This document shows positions 24,932 to 33,972 of a stretch of DNA of 64,000 nt, one piece after another. This stretch comes from Sedimentitalea sp039941015. Lineage in GTDB: Bacteria > Pseudomonadota > Alphaproteobacteria > Rhodobacterales > Rhodobacteraceae. How positions within the stretch are numbered: position 1 is the first letter of the stretch; each line of letters begins with the position of its first letter. The notes below the pieces were generated by a model. It ran no database searches and was not told the DNA's origin. It worked only from the letters and a program-made list of their open reading frames with translations. The stretch lies in NCBI RefSeq assembly GCF_039941015.1, contig NZ_JBDVFI010000095.1, one strand, 5' to 3'. The translations under genes and the position numbers were made by a program.

Positions 24932-26557
24932 TCAAAGCTCGGCGGCTTGTTTGCGCAATTCGAATTTCTGGATCTTGCCGGTCGAGGTCTTTGGCAATTC
25001 CACGAACACGACCTTTTTCGGGGTTTTGAAACCCGCCAGCGTTTCGCGGCAAAAGGCGATCAGATTGGCCTCGCTCGGATTGATGCCGGATTTCAATTCG
25101 ACAAACGCACAGGGCACTTCGCCCCATTTCTCGTCGGGTTTGGCCACAACAGCCGCCAGCAAGACATCGGGATGCCCCATCAGAACCCCTTCAATCTCGA
25201 CCGAACTGATGTTTTCGCCGCCCGAGATGATGATATCCTTGGCCCTGTCGGCAATCTGAATATAACCATCCGCGTGTTGCACGGCGATATCGCCGGAATG
25301 GAAATAGCCTCCCTTGAACGCCTCAGCCGTGGCCTCGGGGTTCTTGTAATAGCCCTTCATCATCCCGTTGCCGCGCATCACGATCTCGCCCTGCGCGGTG
25401 CCGTTCATCGGGATTTGGGCCATCTGTTCATCGACCACCGTGATATGCTCCATGAACGGCATGGCCACGCCTTGCCGGGCCTTGATCGCGGCGCGGGCTT
25501 CTCCCTCAAGATGGTCAAGATGCGGGCCCCAGGTGCATTCGGTTGCGGGCCCATAAACCTCGGTCAGCCCGTAAACCTGCGTGACGTGAAAGCCCATCGG
25601 TTCGATCTTGGCCAATGTTGCCGGGGCAGGGGGCGCGCCTGCGGTGAATACCTGCACTGTGTGATCAAAGGTGCGCCGCTCGCTTTCGGGCGCGTTCACA
25701 AGCATGTTCAGAACGATGGGCGCGCCGCCGAAATGGGACGCACCCTCGTCGGCAATCGCGTCAAAGATTGCGGGTGCGGTGATGTCTCGGCAACAGACGA
25801 TCGTACCCCCGACCATCGGCATCATCCACGTGTGGCACCAGCCGTTGCAGTGAAACAACGGCACGATGGTCAGATAGCGCGGGCGCAGCACCATGCCCCA
25901 ACTGATGACCTGACCCATGGCGTTCAGATAGGCGCCGCGATGGTGATAGACCACGCCCTTGGGGCGCCCGGTGGTGCCGCTGGTATAGTTCAGTGCAATG
26001 CTTTCCCATTCGTCCTGCGGCATGATCCAGTCGAAATCATGATCGGCGTTGCCGAGCACCTGTTCATAGGTCGCATGGCGTCCGGTGGCCGGATAACCGG
26101 CTACGGCGTCGGGCACTTCGATCAGGATCGGGGCGGGGCCGTCATTGCGTTTGATCGCCTCTTCGACCACCTTGGTGAATTGAGTATCAACCAGCACAAC
26201 GCGTGCCTCGCCGTGGTCGAGGATATAGGCGACGGTGCCCACATCTAGCCTTGTATTGATGGCGTTCAGCACCGCTCCGCAGGCGGGCACGCCAAAATGC
26301 GCCTCGGCATGGGCCGGAATGTTAGGCAGGACCGTGGCTACCACGTCGCCCGGCGTCACGCCCATTTGCGCCAATGCGGCGGCCAGCCGGGTGCAGCGGT
26401 CGTAGTATTCGGCATAGGTCTTGCGGTGGGTGCCGTAGATCACGGCCAGATCATCAGCAAAGACATGCGAGGCCCGCCGCAGTCCCGAGAGTGGTGTCAG
26501 GGGGACATAGTTGGCCGCTGTCTTGTCGAGCCCGGCTTCGTCATTCATCCAACCCAT
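24932..26557 (-). CDS. Acyl-CoA ligase, DmdB-like (medium-chain/methylmercaptopropionate type)
   Basis: The 541-aa AMP-binding enzyme activates a carboxylic acid to its CoA thioester. P-loop 'NYTSGTTGRPKGVVYHH' and 'YGLTEVYGPATECTW' mark the adenylation site, and 'RAKDIIISGGENIS' plus the C-terminal 'PKTSTGKIQKFELR' lysine complete it. By pattern it belongs to the group that includes roseobacter DmdB (3-methylmercaptopropionate-CoA ligase) and medium-chain acyl-CoA ligases. A strong GGAGG site precedes the ATG at 26557. Substrate assignment is open. A DmdC-like dehydrogenase lies elsewhere in the window, so a shared pathway is possible but unproven. Confidence 0.85.
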   Translation of the reverse strand: MGWMNDEAGLDKTAANYVPLTPLSGLRRASHVFADDLAVIYGTHRKTYAEYYDRCTRLAAALAQMGVTPGDVVATVLPNIPAHAEAHFGVPACGAVLNAINTRLDVGTVAYILDHGEARVVLVDTQFTKVVEEAIKRNDGPAPILIEVPDAVAGYPATGRHATYEQVLGNADHDFDWIMPQDEWESIALNYTSGTTGRPKGVVYHHRGAYLNAMGQVISWGMVLRPRYLTIVPLFHCNGWCHTWMMPMVGGTIVCCRDITAPAIFDAIADEGASHFGGAPIVLNMLVNAPESERRTFDHTVQVFTAGAPPAPATLAKIEPMGFHVTQVYGLTEVYGPATECTWGPHLDHLEGEARAAIKARQGVAMPFMEHITVVDEQMAQIPMNGTAQGEIVMRGNGMMKGYYKNPEATAEAFKGGYFHSGDIAVQHADGYIQIADRAKDIIISGGENISSVEIEGVLMGHPDVLLAAVVAKPDEKWGEVPCAFVELKSGINPSEANLIAFCRETLAGFKTPKKVVFVELPKTSTGKIQKFELRKQAAEL

Positions 26558-26644
26558 CTTGTAGTCCTCCGATACCTGTCCGGATCAAACCCTATGGCGA
26601 CGATCCGAAGCTTTCAATTGGGATTGCTGTCAAGCTGGTGTTCA

Positions 26645-26677
26645 AACGAAAAAAGGCGACGCAATGCGCCGCCTTTT
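26645..26677 (-). terminator. Intrinsic terminator of the VPLPA-CTERM gene
   Basis: An inverted repeat AAAAGGCG/CGCCTTTT (26651-26658 and 26670-26677) gives, on the minus strand, a stem followed by a run of six U. It lies just after the stop codon at 26699. Confidence 0.8.
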
Positions 26678-26698
26678 GGAAATATATGTGGTTGCTGA

Positions 26699-27352
26699 TC
26701 AGCTTTTGCGGCGACGGCGCGCGGCAAAGCCGAGGCCACCAAGAGCGACTGCCAAAAGTGGCATTGTCGCGGGCAACGGCACTGGTGCCGGAGTACCGGT
26801 AACCAACAGCGACGCGCTTTGGAGATCGAACTCGTCGGCGCCACGATAAGGCCAGCCCGAACCCGTGTTTTCAGCAAATCCGAACGAGAACATGTCGGTG
26901 GCAACCGAATGCGCAAACGCATCGGGCGAACCAAGGTCTGTCCAGAAGCTCAGCGTGATCGTCTGGGGGCTGGCTTCGTCGTACATGGTCACGAAGTTGT
27001 CGTCGGAAGACGCAGCATCATCCGATCCCAGAATACGGGCCTGCCAGCGTTCGCCCAGGTTGAAGACACCGCTTGGGCCGGCGTCACCGAATGTCAGTGT
27101 CAGGTCAAATCGTTCGATCGTGCCGGTCACCGAGCTCAGGTCGAAATTGTCCTGAAAGCGCGGTGCCTCGTCGTCGGCAACAGTCACCGAGTCAGCGTTG
27201 AGCGAACCCGAGCCGTATTGGTCAGGCGCGACATTTCCGCTACCTGTGCCATAGTCATGGCTGAACATGCCGAGAGTCGCGGCCTGAGCACCACCCGCAA
27301 CGGTAACAGCCAACGCTGCCGCTGCAAGAATTGTAGAGTTTTTGTTAAACAT
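26699..27352 (-). CDS. VPLPA-CTERM sorting-domain surface protein
   Basis: The 217-aa protein has an N-terminal signal peptide (about 1-24, ending GGAQA). It has a beta-rich polar domain rich in Asp, Ser and Gly, and a C-terminal sorting tail: 'VPLPATMPLLAVALGGLG' followed by a hydrophobic stretch and the basic cluster ARRRRK. This is the VPLPA-CTERM variant of PEP-CTERM signals, processed by an exosortase and delivered to the cell surface or matrix. No exosortase gene lies in the window. GAGGG lies 9 nt before the ATG. A strong terminator follows. Its ligand is unknown. Confidence 0.88.
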   Translation of the reverse strand: MFNKNSTILAAAALAVTVAGGAQAATLGMFSHDYGTGSGNVAPDQYGSGSLNADSVTVADDEAPRFQDNFDLSSVTGTIERFDLTLTFGDAGPSGVFNLGERWQARILGSDDAASSDDNFVTMYDEASPQTITLSFWTDLGSPDAFAHSVATDMFSFGFAENTGSGWPYRGADEFDLQSASLLVTGTPAPVPLPATMPLLAVALGGLGFAARRRRKS

Positions 27353-27407
27353 GGATTGTGTCCCTCATAAATACACTATTCACATTTGGAATATTCACGT
27401 GTTCACG

Positions 27408-27434
27408 ATTCAATTCAAATGAAATTAATTGAAT
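27408..27434. repeat. AT-rich 8-bp inverted repeat
   Basis: ATTCAATT (27408-27415) and AATTGAAT (27427-27434) are exact reverse complements, 11 nt apart, in an AT-rich region between divergent promoters. It may be an operator for the VPLPA gene or the sulfotransferase gene. Confidence 0.35.
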
Positions 27435-27532
27435 TCCCGGAATTTTACATATTTTCTATGTGCTCTTGGCGTTTGGCGTTGGATGGGTTTTTTCTATTGT
27501 CGCCTTCCGGGCATCAAATTTCGGATAGATAA

Positions 27533-28180
27533 ATGATTGTTTCTTTGGGCCGCCAATACGTGTTCGTCCACATCCCCAAAACGGGAGGAACTTCGCTCGC
27601 ACTCGCCCTTGAGTCGCGGGCGATGCGAGATGACATCATGCTTGGCGATACCCCAAAGGCGCTCAAACGACGCCGGCGTTTGAAAGGGGTGCAGGCACGG
27701 GGACGCTTGTGGAAGCATTCGTCCCTCACCGATATTGATGGCCTAATTTCGCCAGAGGTGATGGATGGTTTGTTCGCGTTCACCTTGGTGCGCAACCCGT
27801 GGGACCGGGTCGTCAGCTACTATCATTGGCTCAGGGAGCAAAGCTTTGATCATCCGGCTGTCACCTTGGCGCAGCAATTGGATTTTACCGGGTTTGTGAT
27901 GCATCCGGTGACCAAGGCTTCACTACAGTCTCATCCCGCCCGCGGATACATGCGCCGCGTCGATGGACGCGAACAATGCGATGCCTATATCCGGATTGAA
28001 CGATTTGAAGAGGACGTGGCGCCGCTTGTCGCACATCTGAATTTTGAACTGGAAATGCCGCATTTCAATCAATCGGAGAGAAGGCGCGATTATCGGAGCT
28101 ATTATACCCCGGAGAGCGCGGCAGCGATCTCCGAATGCTGCGCCGACGATATCGACCGCTTTGATTATGCATTCGACTGA
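27533..28180 (+). CDS. Sulfotransferase family 2 protein
   Basis: This 215-aa protein has the PAPS-binding loop 'FVHIPKTGGTS' at residues 11-21 and a second PAPS contact in 'LVRNPWDRVVSYYHWL' near residue 85, which define the Sulfotransfer_2 family. It would move sulfate from PAPS to a carbohydrate or other acceptor. No membrane segment is evident, unlike Golgi-type homologues. The 3' end overlaps the FUSC-like gene tail-to-tail by 16 nt. The VPLPA surface-protein gene next door hints at a role in cell-surface glycan modification, which is inference. Confidence 0.82.
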   Translation: MIVSLGRQYVFVHIPKTGGTSLALALESRAMRDDIMLGDTPKALKRRRRLKGVQARGRLWKHSSLTDIDGLISPEVMDGLFAFTLVRNPWDRVVSYYHWLREQSFDHPAVTLAQQLDFTGFVMHPVTKASLQSHPARGYMRRVDGREQCDAYIRIERFEEDVAPLVAHLNFELEMPHFNQSERRRDYRSYYTPESAAAISECCADDIDRFDYAFD

Positions 28181-29139
28181 TCCTCGGGACCTACCTCGCG
28201 CAGGATCAATTGCCAGATCATCCCAATGATCAATGCGAGGCCGCCTGCCAGCGCGACAACAGTCAACGCGGCCTCGATCCGAAACACCGCTGTCTCTACG
28301 CTGAGCGAACCCGCAAGCAGGACCGCTCCGGTGAAGGCTGCGGCGGACCATGGGCCGGGGTGGGGCAAGAACCGAAGACCAAAGAGAGCCAGCAGTATTG
28401 CGACCGGTGTCATCACATGGGCGGGAAAGTGAAGGGCAGCCGCCGCGATCGCGGCGAGGCTGCCAATCGCCACACCAAGCCCGAACCGCAAGGTTCCCGT
28501 AATGGTCTGGCCCTGCGGTGCAACAGCACGAAACGTGAAGAACAGCGCGATCCAGTACCCATAGGGCGTATCGACCCAATGCTCGATTGCTGTCGCTGCG
28601 GCCAGCCCGATCATCAGAAACAGGGTCAACCCAACACCAAAAGACCGAGGGGCAGGCGGCGGTGCAGCCTTGGCCGTCGCACCCAGCAGTTGCACCGCTC
28701 CCCATCCCCAGAAAACACCAAAGGCCGCATAGGGCAGGGTATCGGCGGGGGCGGGCATACCGGGCACCAGCAGCGTGAACAGAAAGCCATAGAGTGCAAA
28801 GACAAAGCTGCGTCCGCCGAAACGCACCGCTTCAACACCAGCGGCGATGATAAGGGCAGAGGCAATCAGCAGATGGCCTACAAGCCCCGCATCAAGCATC
28901 AGGCCGGCAATCGCCGCGATGGTTGCCAGCGCTGCCGCAAAACTGGGCCACCGTTTGCCAAGCATGGCACCAAAGAAACCGGGGATCAGCCCGGCAAAGC
29001 CTGAAATGGCACCTTTGCCATCCGGCGACAGCAATGCTGCCGGCACCAGAAAACTGACGCCGACAACAACCATGACAAGGATCAACCGCCAGGGCAGCAC
29101 ACGCCGGGCGCTGCCGCCCTGTGAATCATCCTGTGGCAA
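28165..29139 (-). CDS. FUSC-like multi-pass inner-membrane protein
   Basis: The 324-aa protein has roughly nine to ten hydrophobic segments and resembles the fusaric-acid-resistance (FUSC)-like family by pattern, including a 'WIALFFTFRAVAPQG' stretch. It is likely a transporter or channel-like membrane protein of unknown substrate. The start is TTG at 29139; a GTG at 29100 (residue 14) is an alternative and no clear ribosome site supports either. It follows fadJ by 6 nt, so it is the last gene of the beta-oxidation operon. Its overlap with the convergent sulfotransferase leaves no terminator space. Confidence 0.7.
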   Translation of the reverse strand: MPQDDSQGGSARRVLPWRLILVMVVVGVSFLVPAALLSPDGKGAISGFAGLIPGFFGAMLGKRWPSFAAALATIAAIAGLMLDAGLVGHLLIASALIIAAGVEAVRFGGRSFVFALYGFLFTLLVPGMPAPADTLPYAAFGVFWGWGAVQLLGATAKAAPPPAPRSFGVGLTLFLMIGLAAATAIEHWVDTPYGYWIALFFTFRAVAPQGQTITGTLRFGLGVAIGSLAAIAAAALHFPAHVMTPVAILLALFGLRFLPHPGPWSAAAFTGAVLLAGSLSVETAVFRIEAALTVVALAGGLALIIGMIWQLILREVGPEDQSNA

Positions 29140-29145
29140 GACGGA

Positions 29146-31347
29146 TCAGGCCGCCGCCGCTTCGGGCGCGAACCGACCGTAAAAGGTCTGTCCCTTTTCC
29201 GCCATTTCGCGCAACAGATCGGGGCACTTGAACCGTTCGCCGTATTTGGCCGTCAACTGATCACAGCGTTCGGCGGCATAGGGCGCGCCAATGATATCCA
29301 GCCAACTCAGCGGACCACCGGACCAAGGGGCAAAGCCCCAGGCCAGGATCGCGCCGACGTCAGCCTCGCGGATATCCTCGACCACGCCTTCCTCCAGCGC
29401 GCGCACCGCTTCCAGCACTTGCGCGAACATCAGACGTTCCTGCACTTCGATCAGGTCGGGCTGCTCTTCGGCTAGCGGGTATTTGTCGTGGATGCCCGGC
29501 CAGTACCCGGTGCGTTTGCCTTTTTCGTCATAGTCGAAGTAACCGGCCTTGGCCTTGCGACCCAGACGACCCTGTTCCTCCATCCAGAACACCAGATCGT
29601 CCGCCTCGGAGGCGGGGTATTCGTTGCCCATCGCCTCTTTGGTGGCGCGGGTGATCTTGGCGGCCAGGTCGATGCTGGTTTCATCCCCAAGCTGCACAGG
29701 GCCGACCGGGAAGCCGAGCTGCTGTGCCGCGTGGTCGATCAGCACCGGCGCGACGCCTTCGGTGATCATCCGCGTGGCTTCGTTCCCATAGGGAATGATG
29801 CAGCGGTTGCAGTAGAAGAACCGCGCGTCGTTGACCACGATGGGCGTCTTGCGGATTTGGCGCACGTAATCCAACGCCTTGGCGACGGCACGCGGGCCAG
29901 TTTCCTTGCCCTTGATGATCTCGACCAGCAGCATCCGTTCGACGGGCGAGAAGAAGTGGATGCCGATGAACTGCTCGGGGCGCTTTGACGCCTTGGCCAG
30001 TCCTGTGATCGGCAGGGTCGAAGTGTTGGAGGCAAAAATGCAATCCTCGGGAATGATCGCCTCGACCTTCTGGGTCATTTCGGCCTTGACCTTGGGATCC
30101 TCAAACACGGCTTCGATAATCAGGTCACAGCCTTTGAGTTGATCCAGATCCGGCGTCGCGGTGATCAGGTTCAGCATTGCCTCTTTCTTCTCGAGCGTCA
30201 CCTTTTTGCGCGCTATGCCCTTGTCGAGAAATGCCTCGGAATAGGCTTTGCCCTTGTCCGCGGCGGCCTGATCCCGGTCGATAAGGACAACTTCCATCCC
30301 AGCTTGGGCCGATACCAGCGCGATTCCTGCGCCCATCATGCCTGCGCCGAGAACGCCGAGCTTCTTGACCCGCTGATCCGGTACATCCTTGGGCCGGACC
30401 GCGCCTTTCTCAAGCGCTTCCTTGTTCAGGAACAGCGAGCGTATCATCGCGCCGGAGGATGGGTTCATCAGCACCGATGTGAACCAGCGTGCTTCGATTT
30501 TCAGCGCGGTGTCAAAATCAACCAGCGCCCCTTCGTAAACCGCGCTCAGCAGCGCCTTGGCAGCCGGAAAGGCGCCTTGTGTCTTGCCATGCACCATCGC
30601 GCTGGCACCCACAAAGGTCATGAAACCGGCAGGGTGATACGGTGCGCCGCCGGGCATCTTATAGCCTTTGGCGTCCCAGGGTTTGACGATGTCCGTGCCC
30701 TTTGCATTGAGAACCCAGTCGCGGGCTGCGGCAACCGGATCGTCAACGACCTCGTCCACCAGACCGGCAGCCTTGGCCTTTTTAGGTTCGACCATCTTGC
30801 CTTCGAGCAGGAACGGAGACGCCCCCATCGCACCCAACTTGCGGGTCAGACGGGTTGTTCCACCTGCGCCGGGAAAGATACCGACCATGATTTCCGGCAA
30901 GCCAATGCGTGCTTTGGGGTTGTCGGCGACAAAGATGCGATGCGTTGCGAGAGGCAATTCCAAACCGATGCCAGCAGCGGTGCCGGGCAGGGCGGCGGCA
31001 ATCGGCTTGCCGCCCTTGTTGGTCTTGGGGTCCATGCCAGCGCGTTCGATCTTGCGCAGCAGGGCATGCATCTGCATCGTGCCTTCAAACAGACCCCGCG
31101 CCGGATCATCACCTGCGTCTTCCTTCATCTTGGCCAGCAGGTTTAGGTCCATGCCGCCAGCAAAGGAGCCGTCCTTGCCGCTGGTGATCACGATCCCCTC
31201 TACGGCGTCATCCGCCAGCGCATCGTCGATGCAATCGCTTAGTTCCTGAAGTCCGTTGAGGGACATCACGTTCATCGATTTTCCAGGAACGTCCCAGGTG
31301 ATGGTTGCGACGCCGTCGGCGTCTTTGGTCATTGTGAAATCGGTCAT
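29146..31347 (-). CDS. fadJ: Fatty-acid oxidation complex alpha subunit (enoyl-CoA hydratase / 3-hydroxyacyl-CoA dehydrogenase)
   Basis: The 733-aa bifunctional protein hydrates enoyl-CoA and then oxidises 3-hydroxyacyl-CoA with NAD+. An N-terminal crotonase domain (about 1-290) has the oxyanion stretch 'GGKPIAAALPGTAAGIGLEL'. The Rossmann domain begins at 'KLGVLGAGMMGAGIALVSA' (about 330), and 'FFSPVERMLLVEII' and the C-terminal helical domains follow. The length fits FadJ/FadB of alphaproteobacteria. It overlaps the cupin gene by 4 nt (ATGA) and lies with the thiolase on one transcript, so the pair forms the beta-oxidation complex. Symbol fadJ rather than fadB is a best guess. Confidence 0.92.
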   Translation of the reverse strand: MTDFTMTKDADGVATITWDVPGKSMNVMSLNGLQELSDCIDDALADDAVEGIVITSGKDGSFAGGMDLNLLAKMKEDAGDDPARGLFEGTMQMHALLRKIERAGMDPKTNKGGKPIAAALPGTAAGIGLELPLATHRIFVADNPKARIGLPEIMVGIFPGAGGTTRLTRKLGAMGASPFLLEGKMVEPKKAKAAGLVDEVVDDPVAAARDWVLNAKGTDIVKPWDAKGYKMPGGAPYHPAGFMTFVGASAMVHGKTQGAFPAAKALLSAVYEGALVDFDTALKIEARWFTSVLMNPSSGAMIRSLFLNKEALEKGAVRPKDVPDQRVKKLGVLGAGMMGAGIALVSAQAGMEVVLIDRDQAAADKGKAYSEAFLDKGIARKKVTLEKKEAMLNLITATPDLDQLKGCDLIIEAVFEDPKVKAEMTQKVEAIIPEDCIFASNTSTLPITGLAKASKRPEQFIGIHFFSPVERMLLVEIIKGKETGPRAVAKALDYVRQIRKTPIVVNDARFFYCNRCIIPYGNEATRMITEGVAPVLIDHAAQQLGFPVGPVQLGDETSIDLAAKITRATKEAMGNEYPASEADDLVFWMEEQGRLGRKAKAGYFDYDEKGKRTGYWPGIHDKYPLAEEQPDLIEVQERLMFAQVLEAVRALEEGVVEDIREADVGAILAWGFAPWSGGPLSWLDIIGAPYAAERCDQLTAKYGERFKCPDLLREMAEKGQTFYGRFAPEAAAA

Positions 31348-31832
31348 TTGTTGTCTCCGATCTGGTCAGCCGTCAGCGGGCTGCCGTCTTTCCGTGTAAA
31401 ATTGCTCTCTGCGCCGGGGGCGTCTGTGACCATCATGTCGATATCGCTATAAATCACCGTCTCGGATGGCGTTCGCGTTCCCACCACTAGGAATGCGGCC
31501 CGCTTGTTGCTGCGGTTGACCAGGTGGTGCCCGGTCTCCTGACCGGCGGGCCATGCCGCGCAATCACCGGGCCGCATCACGACCTCGCCGTCATCCTCGA
31601 CAAGCACCAGTTCGCCCTCGGTCATCATCGCGAACTCGTCCTGTTGCAGATGATAATGGCGAAGCGAAGAGGCGCTCCCGGGCTCGATGAAAACGAGGTT
31701 CACGCCGAACTGGGTGATCCCCCCGACATCGCCGAGCGCTTGCCAGGACCGCCCCGACACCGTTTCGGCCAGCTTGCCGGGATAAGACGTCCCGGCGTCG
31801 ATATCGATCTGTGATAGATCCAGTTTCGGCAT
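31344..31832 (-). CDS. Cupin-domain protein inside the beta-oxidation operon
   Basis: The 162-aa protein has a single cupin barrel. Motif 1 is 'SLRHYHLQQDEFAMMTEGELVLVE' (His, His, Glu ligand positions kept) and motif 2 'PGDCAAWPAGQETGHHLVNRS' supplies the last His. It probably binds one metal ion. It starts one nucleotide inside the thiolase stop codon and overlaps the fadJ start by 4 nt, so all three are translationally coupled. No reaction can be assigned. It may act on an acyl-CoA or as a small sensor. Start 31832 is chosen over a longer frame to 31880. Confidence 0.85.
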   Translation of the reverse strand: MPKLDLSQIDIDAGTSYPGKLAETVSGRSWQALGDVGGITQFGVNLVFIEPGSASSLRHYHLQQDEFAMMTEGELVLVEDDGEVVMRPGDCAAWPAGQETGHHLVNRSNKRAAFLVVGTRTPSETVIYSDIDMMVTDAPGAESNFTRKDGSPLTADQIGDNK

Positions 31833-33043
31833 CAGACCCGCTCGATGATGGTCGCCGCACCCATACCAGATGCAATGCACAGAGTCGCAAGACCAGTCTG
31901 TTTGCCGGTGCGCTCCAGCTCGTCCAGCAGCGTGCCGATGATGATCGCGCCCGTCGCCCCCAGCGGGTGACCCATGGCAATGGACCCACCGTTGACGTTG
32001 ACCAATTCGGGGTCGACATCAAAAGCCTGCTGAAAACGCAGCACCACGGATGCAAAGGCTTCGTTGACCTCAAAGAGATCAATGTCGCCAATCTCCATGC
32101 CATTGTCGGCAAGGATCTTCTGCGTCACCGGAACCGGGCCTGTCAGCATGATGGTGGGGTCGGTACCGATCTTGGCGGTGGCCTTGATGCGGGCGCGAGG
32201 CGTCAGATCGTGTTTCTCTCCAAATTCCTTGTTGCCGATCAGAACAGCCGCTGCGCCATCGACGATGCCCGAGCTGTTGCCGGCATGGTGGATGTGGTTG
32301 ATCCGCTCAAGATGCGGGTACTTCATCAACGCGATCTTGTCAAAACCGGGCATCTGCTCGCCCATCATGGCAAAGCTCGCGTTCAGCGCGCCAAGGCTCT
32401 GCATGTCGGTCTGCGGACGCATGTATTCGTCGCGATCAAGGATCGGCAGGCCATTCTGGTCACGCACGGTGATTACCGATTTGGCGAACCGCTGGTCATC
32501 CCAAGCCGCTTTGGCGCGGCGTTGGGATTCAACGGCCAGCGCATCGGCCTGATCACGGGTGAACCCGTATTCGGTGGCGATGATATCGGCAGAAATGCCT
32601 TGAGGGACGAAGTAGCTGTCCATTGCGACAGATGGATCAACGGCAATCGCCGCCCCATCGCTCCCCATGGGCACACGCCCCATCATCTCGACACCACCTG
32701 CAATATAAGCATCGCCTGCGCCGCCTTTGACCTGGTTGGCGGCAAGGTTCACCGCTTCCATACCGCTGGCGCAGAACCGGTTGATCGCAAGGCCGGGGAT
32801 GGATTCGTCTAGATCAGAGGCCAGCACCGCCGAGCGGGCGAGACAGCCGCCCTGTTCCATCACTTGCGTGACGTTGCCCCAGATCACATCTTCGACCGCG
32901 TGACCGTCGAGATTGTTGCGTTCTTTGACAGCGTTCAGGGTTTGAGCCGAGAGGCGCAGGCTGGTTACTTCGTGCAGGGCGCCGTCTTTGCGGCCCTTGC
33001 CGCGCGGTGTGCGCAGCGCGTCATAGATATAGGCTTCGGTCAT
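31832..33043 (-). CDS. fadA: Acetyl-CoA C-acyltransferase (thiolase)
   Basis: The thiolase cleaves 3-ketoacyl-CoA to acetyl-CoA and a shortened acyl-CoA. It is 403 aa, a normal thiolase length. The nucleophile Cys91 is in 'NRFCASGMEA', the base pair is His359 in 'GHPLGATGA', and the second Cys389 is in 'CIASGMG'. Another conserved stretch, 'NEAFA', is near residue 327. It stands 10 nt after the GST stop with GAGGAG as ribosome site, and leads into the cupin and fadJ. A biosynthetic acetoacetyl-CoA thiolase role is unlikely given the partner fadJ. The symbol is by function. Confidence 0.93.
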   Translation of the reverse strand: MTEAYIYDALRTPRGKGRKDGALHEVTSLRLSAQTLNAVKERNNLDGHAVEDVIWGNVTQVMEQGGCLARSAVLASDLDESIPGLAINRFCASGMEAVNLAANQVKGGAGDAYIAGGVEMMGRVPMGSDGAAIAVDPSVAMDSYFVPQGISADIIATEYGFTRDQADALAVESQRRAKAAWDDQRFAKSVITVRDQNGLPILDRDEYMRPQTDMQSLGALNASFAMMGEQMPGFDKIALMKYPHLERINHIHHAGNSSGIVDGAAAVLIGNKEFGEKHDLTPRARIKATAKIGTDPTIMLTGPVPVTQKILADNGMEIGDIDLFEVNEAFASVVLRFQQAFDVDPELVNVNGGSIAMGHPLGATGAIIIGTLLDELERTGKQTGLATLCIASGMGAATIIERV

Positions 33044-33053
33044 ATTGGTCTCC

Positions 33054-33692
33054 TCAGGCGCGGTCCGACGGGTTGCCGGGCATCAGGTCATAGGGATGTT
33101 TCCATCCTGGTGTTTCGGAAAGACGCGTGAGCCACGCGTCGATATTTGGCCAGTCCGCCCGATCAAAGCCGAACGGTTCCGGATAATAGAGATAGCCACA
33201 GCAGCTGAGATCCGCATTGGTGATGCCGTCACCAACGATCCAGTCGCGCCCGGCGAGATGGGTGTCGAGCACTTGATAGGCGGCCTTCAGGCGACCTTGG
33301 TTGAACGCGATCACCTCTTTGGGGCGTTTGTCCTCGGGCAGGAAGTTTACAAGAAAACGCGTCAGCCCAGCCATCGACGAGAGTTTGTGGTTGTCCCACA
33401 ATACCCAGCGGAGCACGTCATAACGCTCGGCTTCATCCTTGCCACCAAACTTGCCGGAGCGATCCGCTATAAACTGTTGGATGGCACCTGATTGGCTCAG
33501 ACAACGATCACCATCCACCAGCACGGGCGCCTCGCCCAACTCGTTGACCATCTTGCGATAATCAGGTGTGCGGGTTTGACCATTGAAGAAGTCGACAAAG
33601 ACCGGCTCCCAGTCTAGCCCGCTCAACTCCAGAGCCAGCGCGGCCTTATAGGAATTTCCGCTTTCACCAAAGCAATGTAGTTTCAGTGTCAT
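33054..33692 (-). CDS. Glutathione S-transferase family protein
   Basis: The 212-aa cytoplasmic protein has a thioredoxin-fold N-terminal domain ('LHCFGESGNSYKAALAL', with the cis-Pro segment 'APVLVDGD') and an all-helical C-terminal domain with 'AGRDWIVGDGITNADL'. These are typical GST features, including the N-capping box near residue 155. It lies 10 nt upstream of the thiolase, so it is probably the first gene of that operon. It may detoxify electrophilic acyl-CoA or isomerise a substrate. Substrate unknown. Confidence 0.88.
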   Translation of the reverse strand: MTLKLHCFGESGNSYKAALALELSGLDWEPVFVDFFNGQTRTPDYRKMVNELGEAPVLVDGDRCLSQSGAIQQFIADRSGKFGGKDEAERYDVLRWVLWDNHKLSSMAGLTRFLVNFLPEDKRPKEVIAFNQGRLKAAYQVLDTHLAGRDWIVGDGITNADLSCCGYLYYPEPFGFDRADWPNIDAWLTRLSETPGWKHPYDLMPGNPSDRA

Positions 33693-33737
33693 AAGCCAAG
33701 AGCCCCTCCCTGGGCGCGTGTGTGATCTGTTGTATTT

Positions 33738-33758
33738 GAGTATTTGGACAAAGATGAA
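33738..33758 (+). repeat. 21-nt intergenic repeat, copy 1
   Basis: GAGTATTTGGACAAAGATGAA matches copy 2 in inverted orientation (33906-33926) at 19 of 21 positions. From memory, similar GAGTATTT..CAAAGATGAA strings occur as dispersed intergenic elements in roseobacter genomes. Confidence 0.6.
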
Positions 33759-33905
33759 GACACAGGGTTTGTTCGGTAACGCCGCGTTAAGGTTAATGCG
33801 CCACCAATGGAGCTACGGTACAGGCTGGAGAGCCGATGACCGTCAAAGGTGAAGTCGTCCCCGTCCTGATGGCAAGCGCCCGGCGGCGGGGGCGCAACCT
33901 GTATT

Positions 33906-33926
33906 TCATCTTTGTGCAAATACTCC
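33906..33926 (-). repeat. 21-nt intergenic repeat, copy 2 (inverted)
   Basis: The reverse complement reads GAGTATTTGCACAAAGATGAA and pairs with copy 1. The two copies lie in the 280-nt gap between the GST and acyl-CoA dehydrogenase genes. Paired, they could form a long stem in the transcript. No ORF in this gap is convincing. Confidence 0.6.
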
Positions 33927-33972
33927 CGCCGGAGGCGTCCTGCAGATGCCACCCCCAATATCGGTGCTGTGT

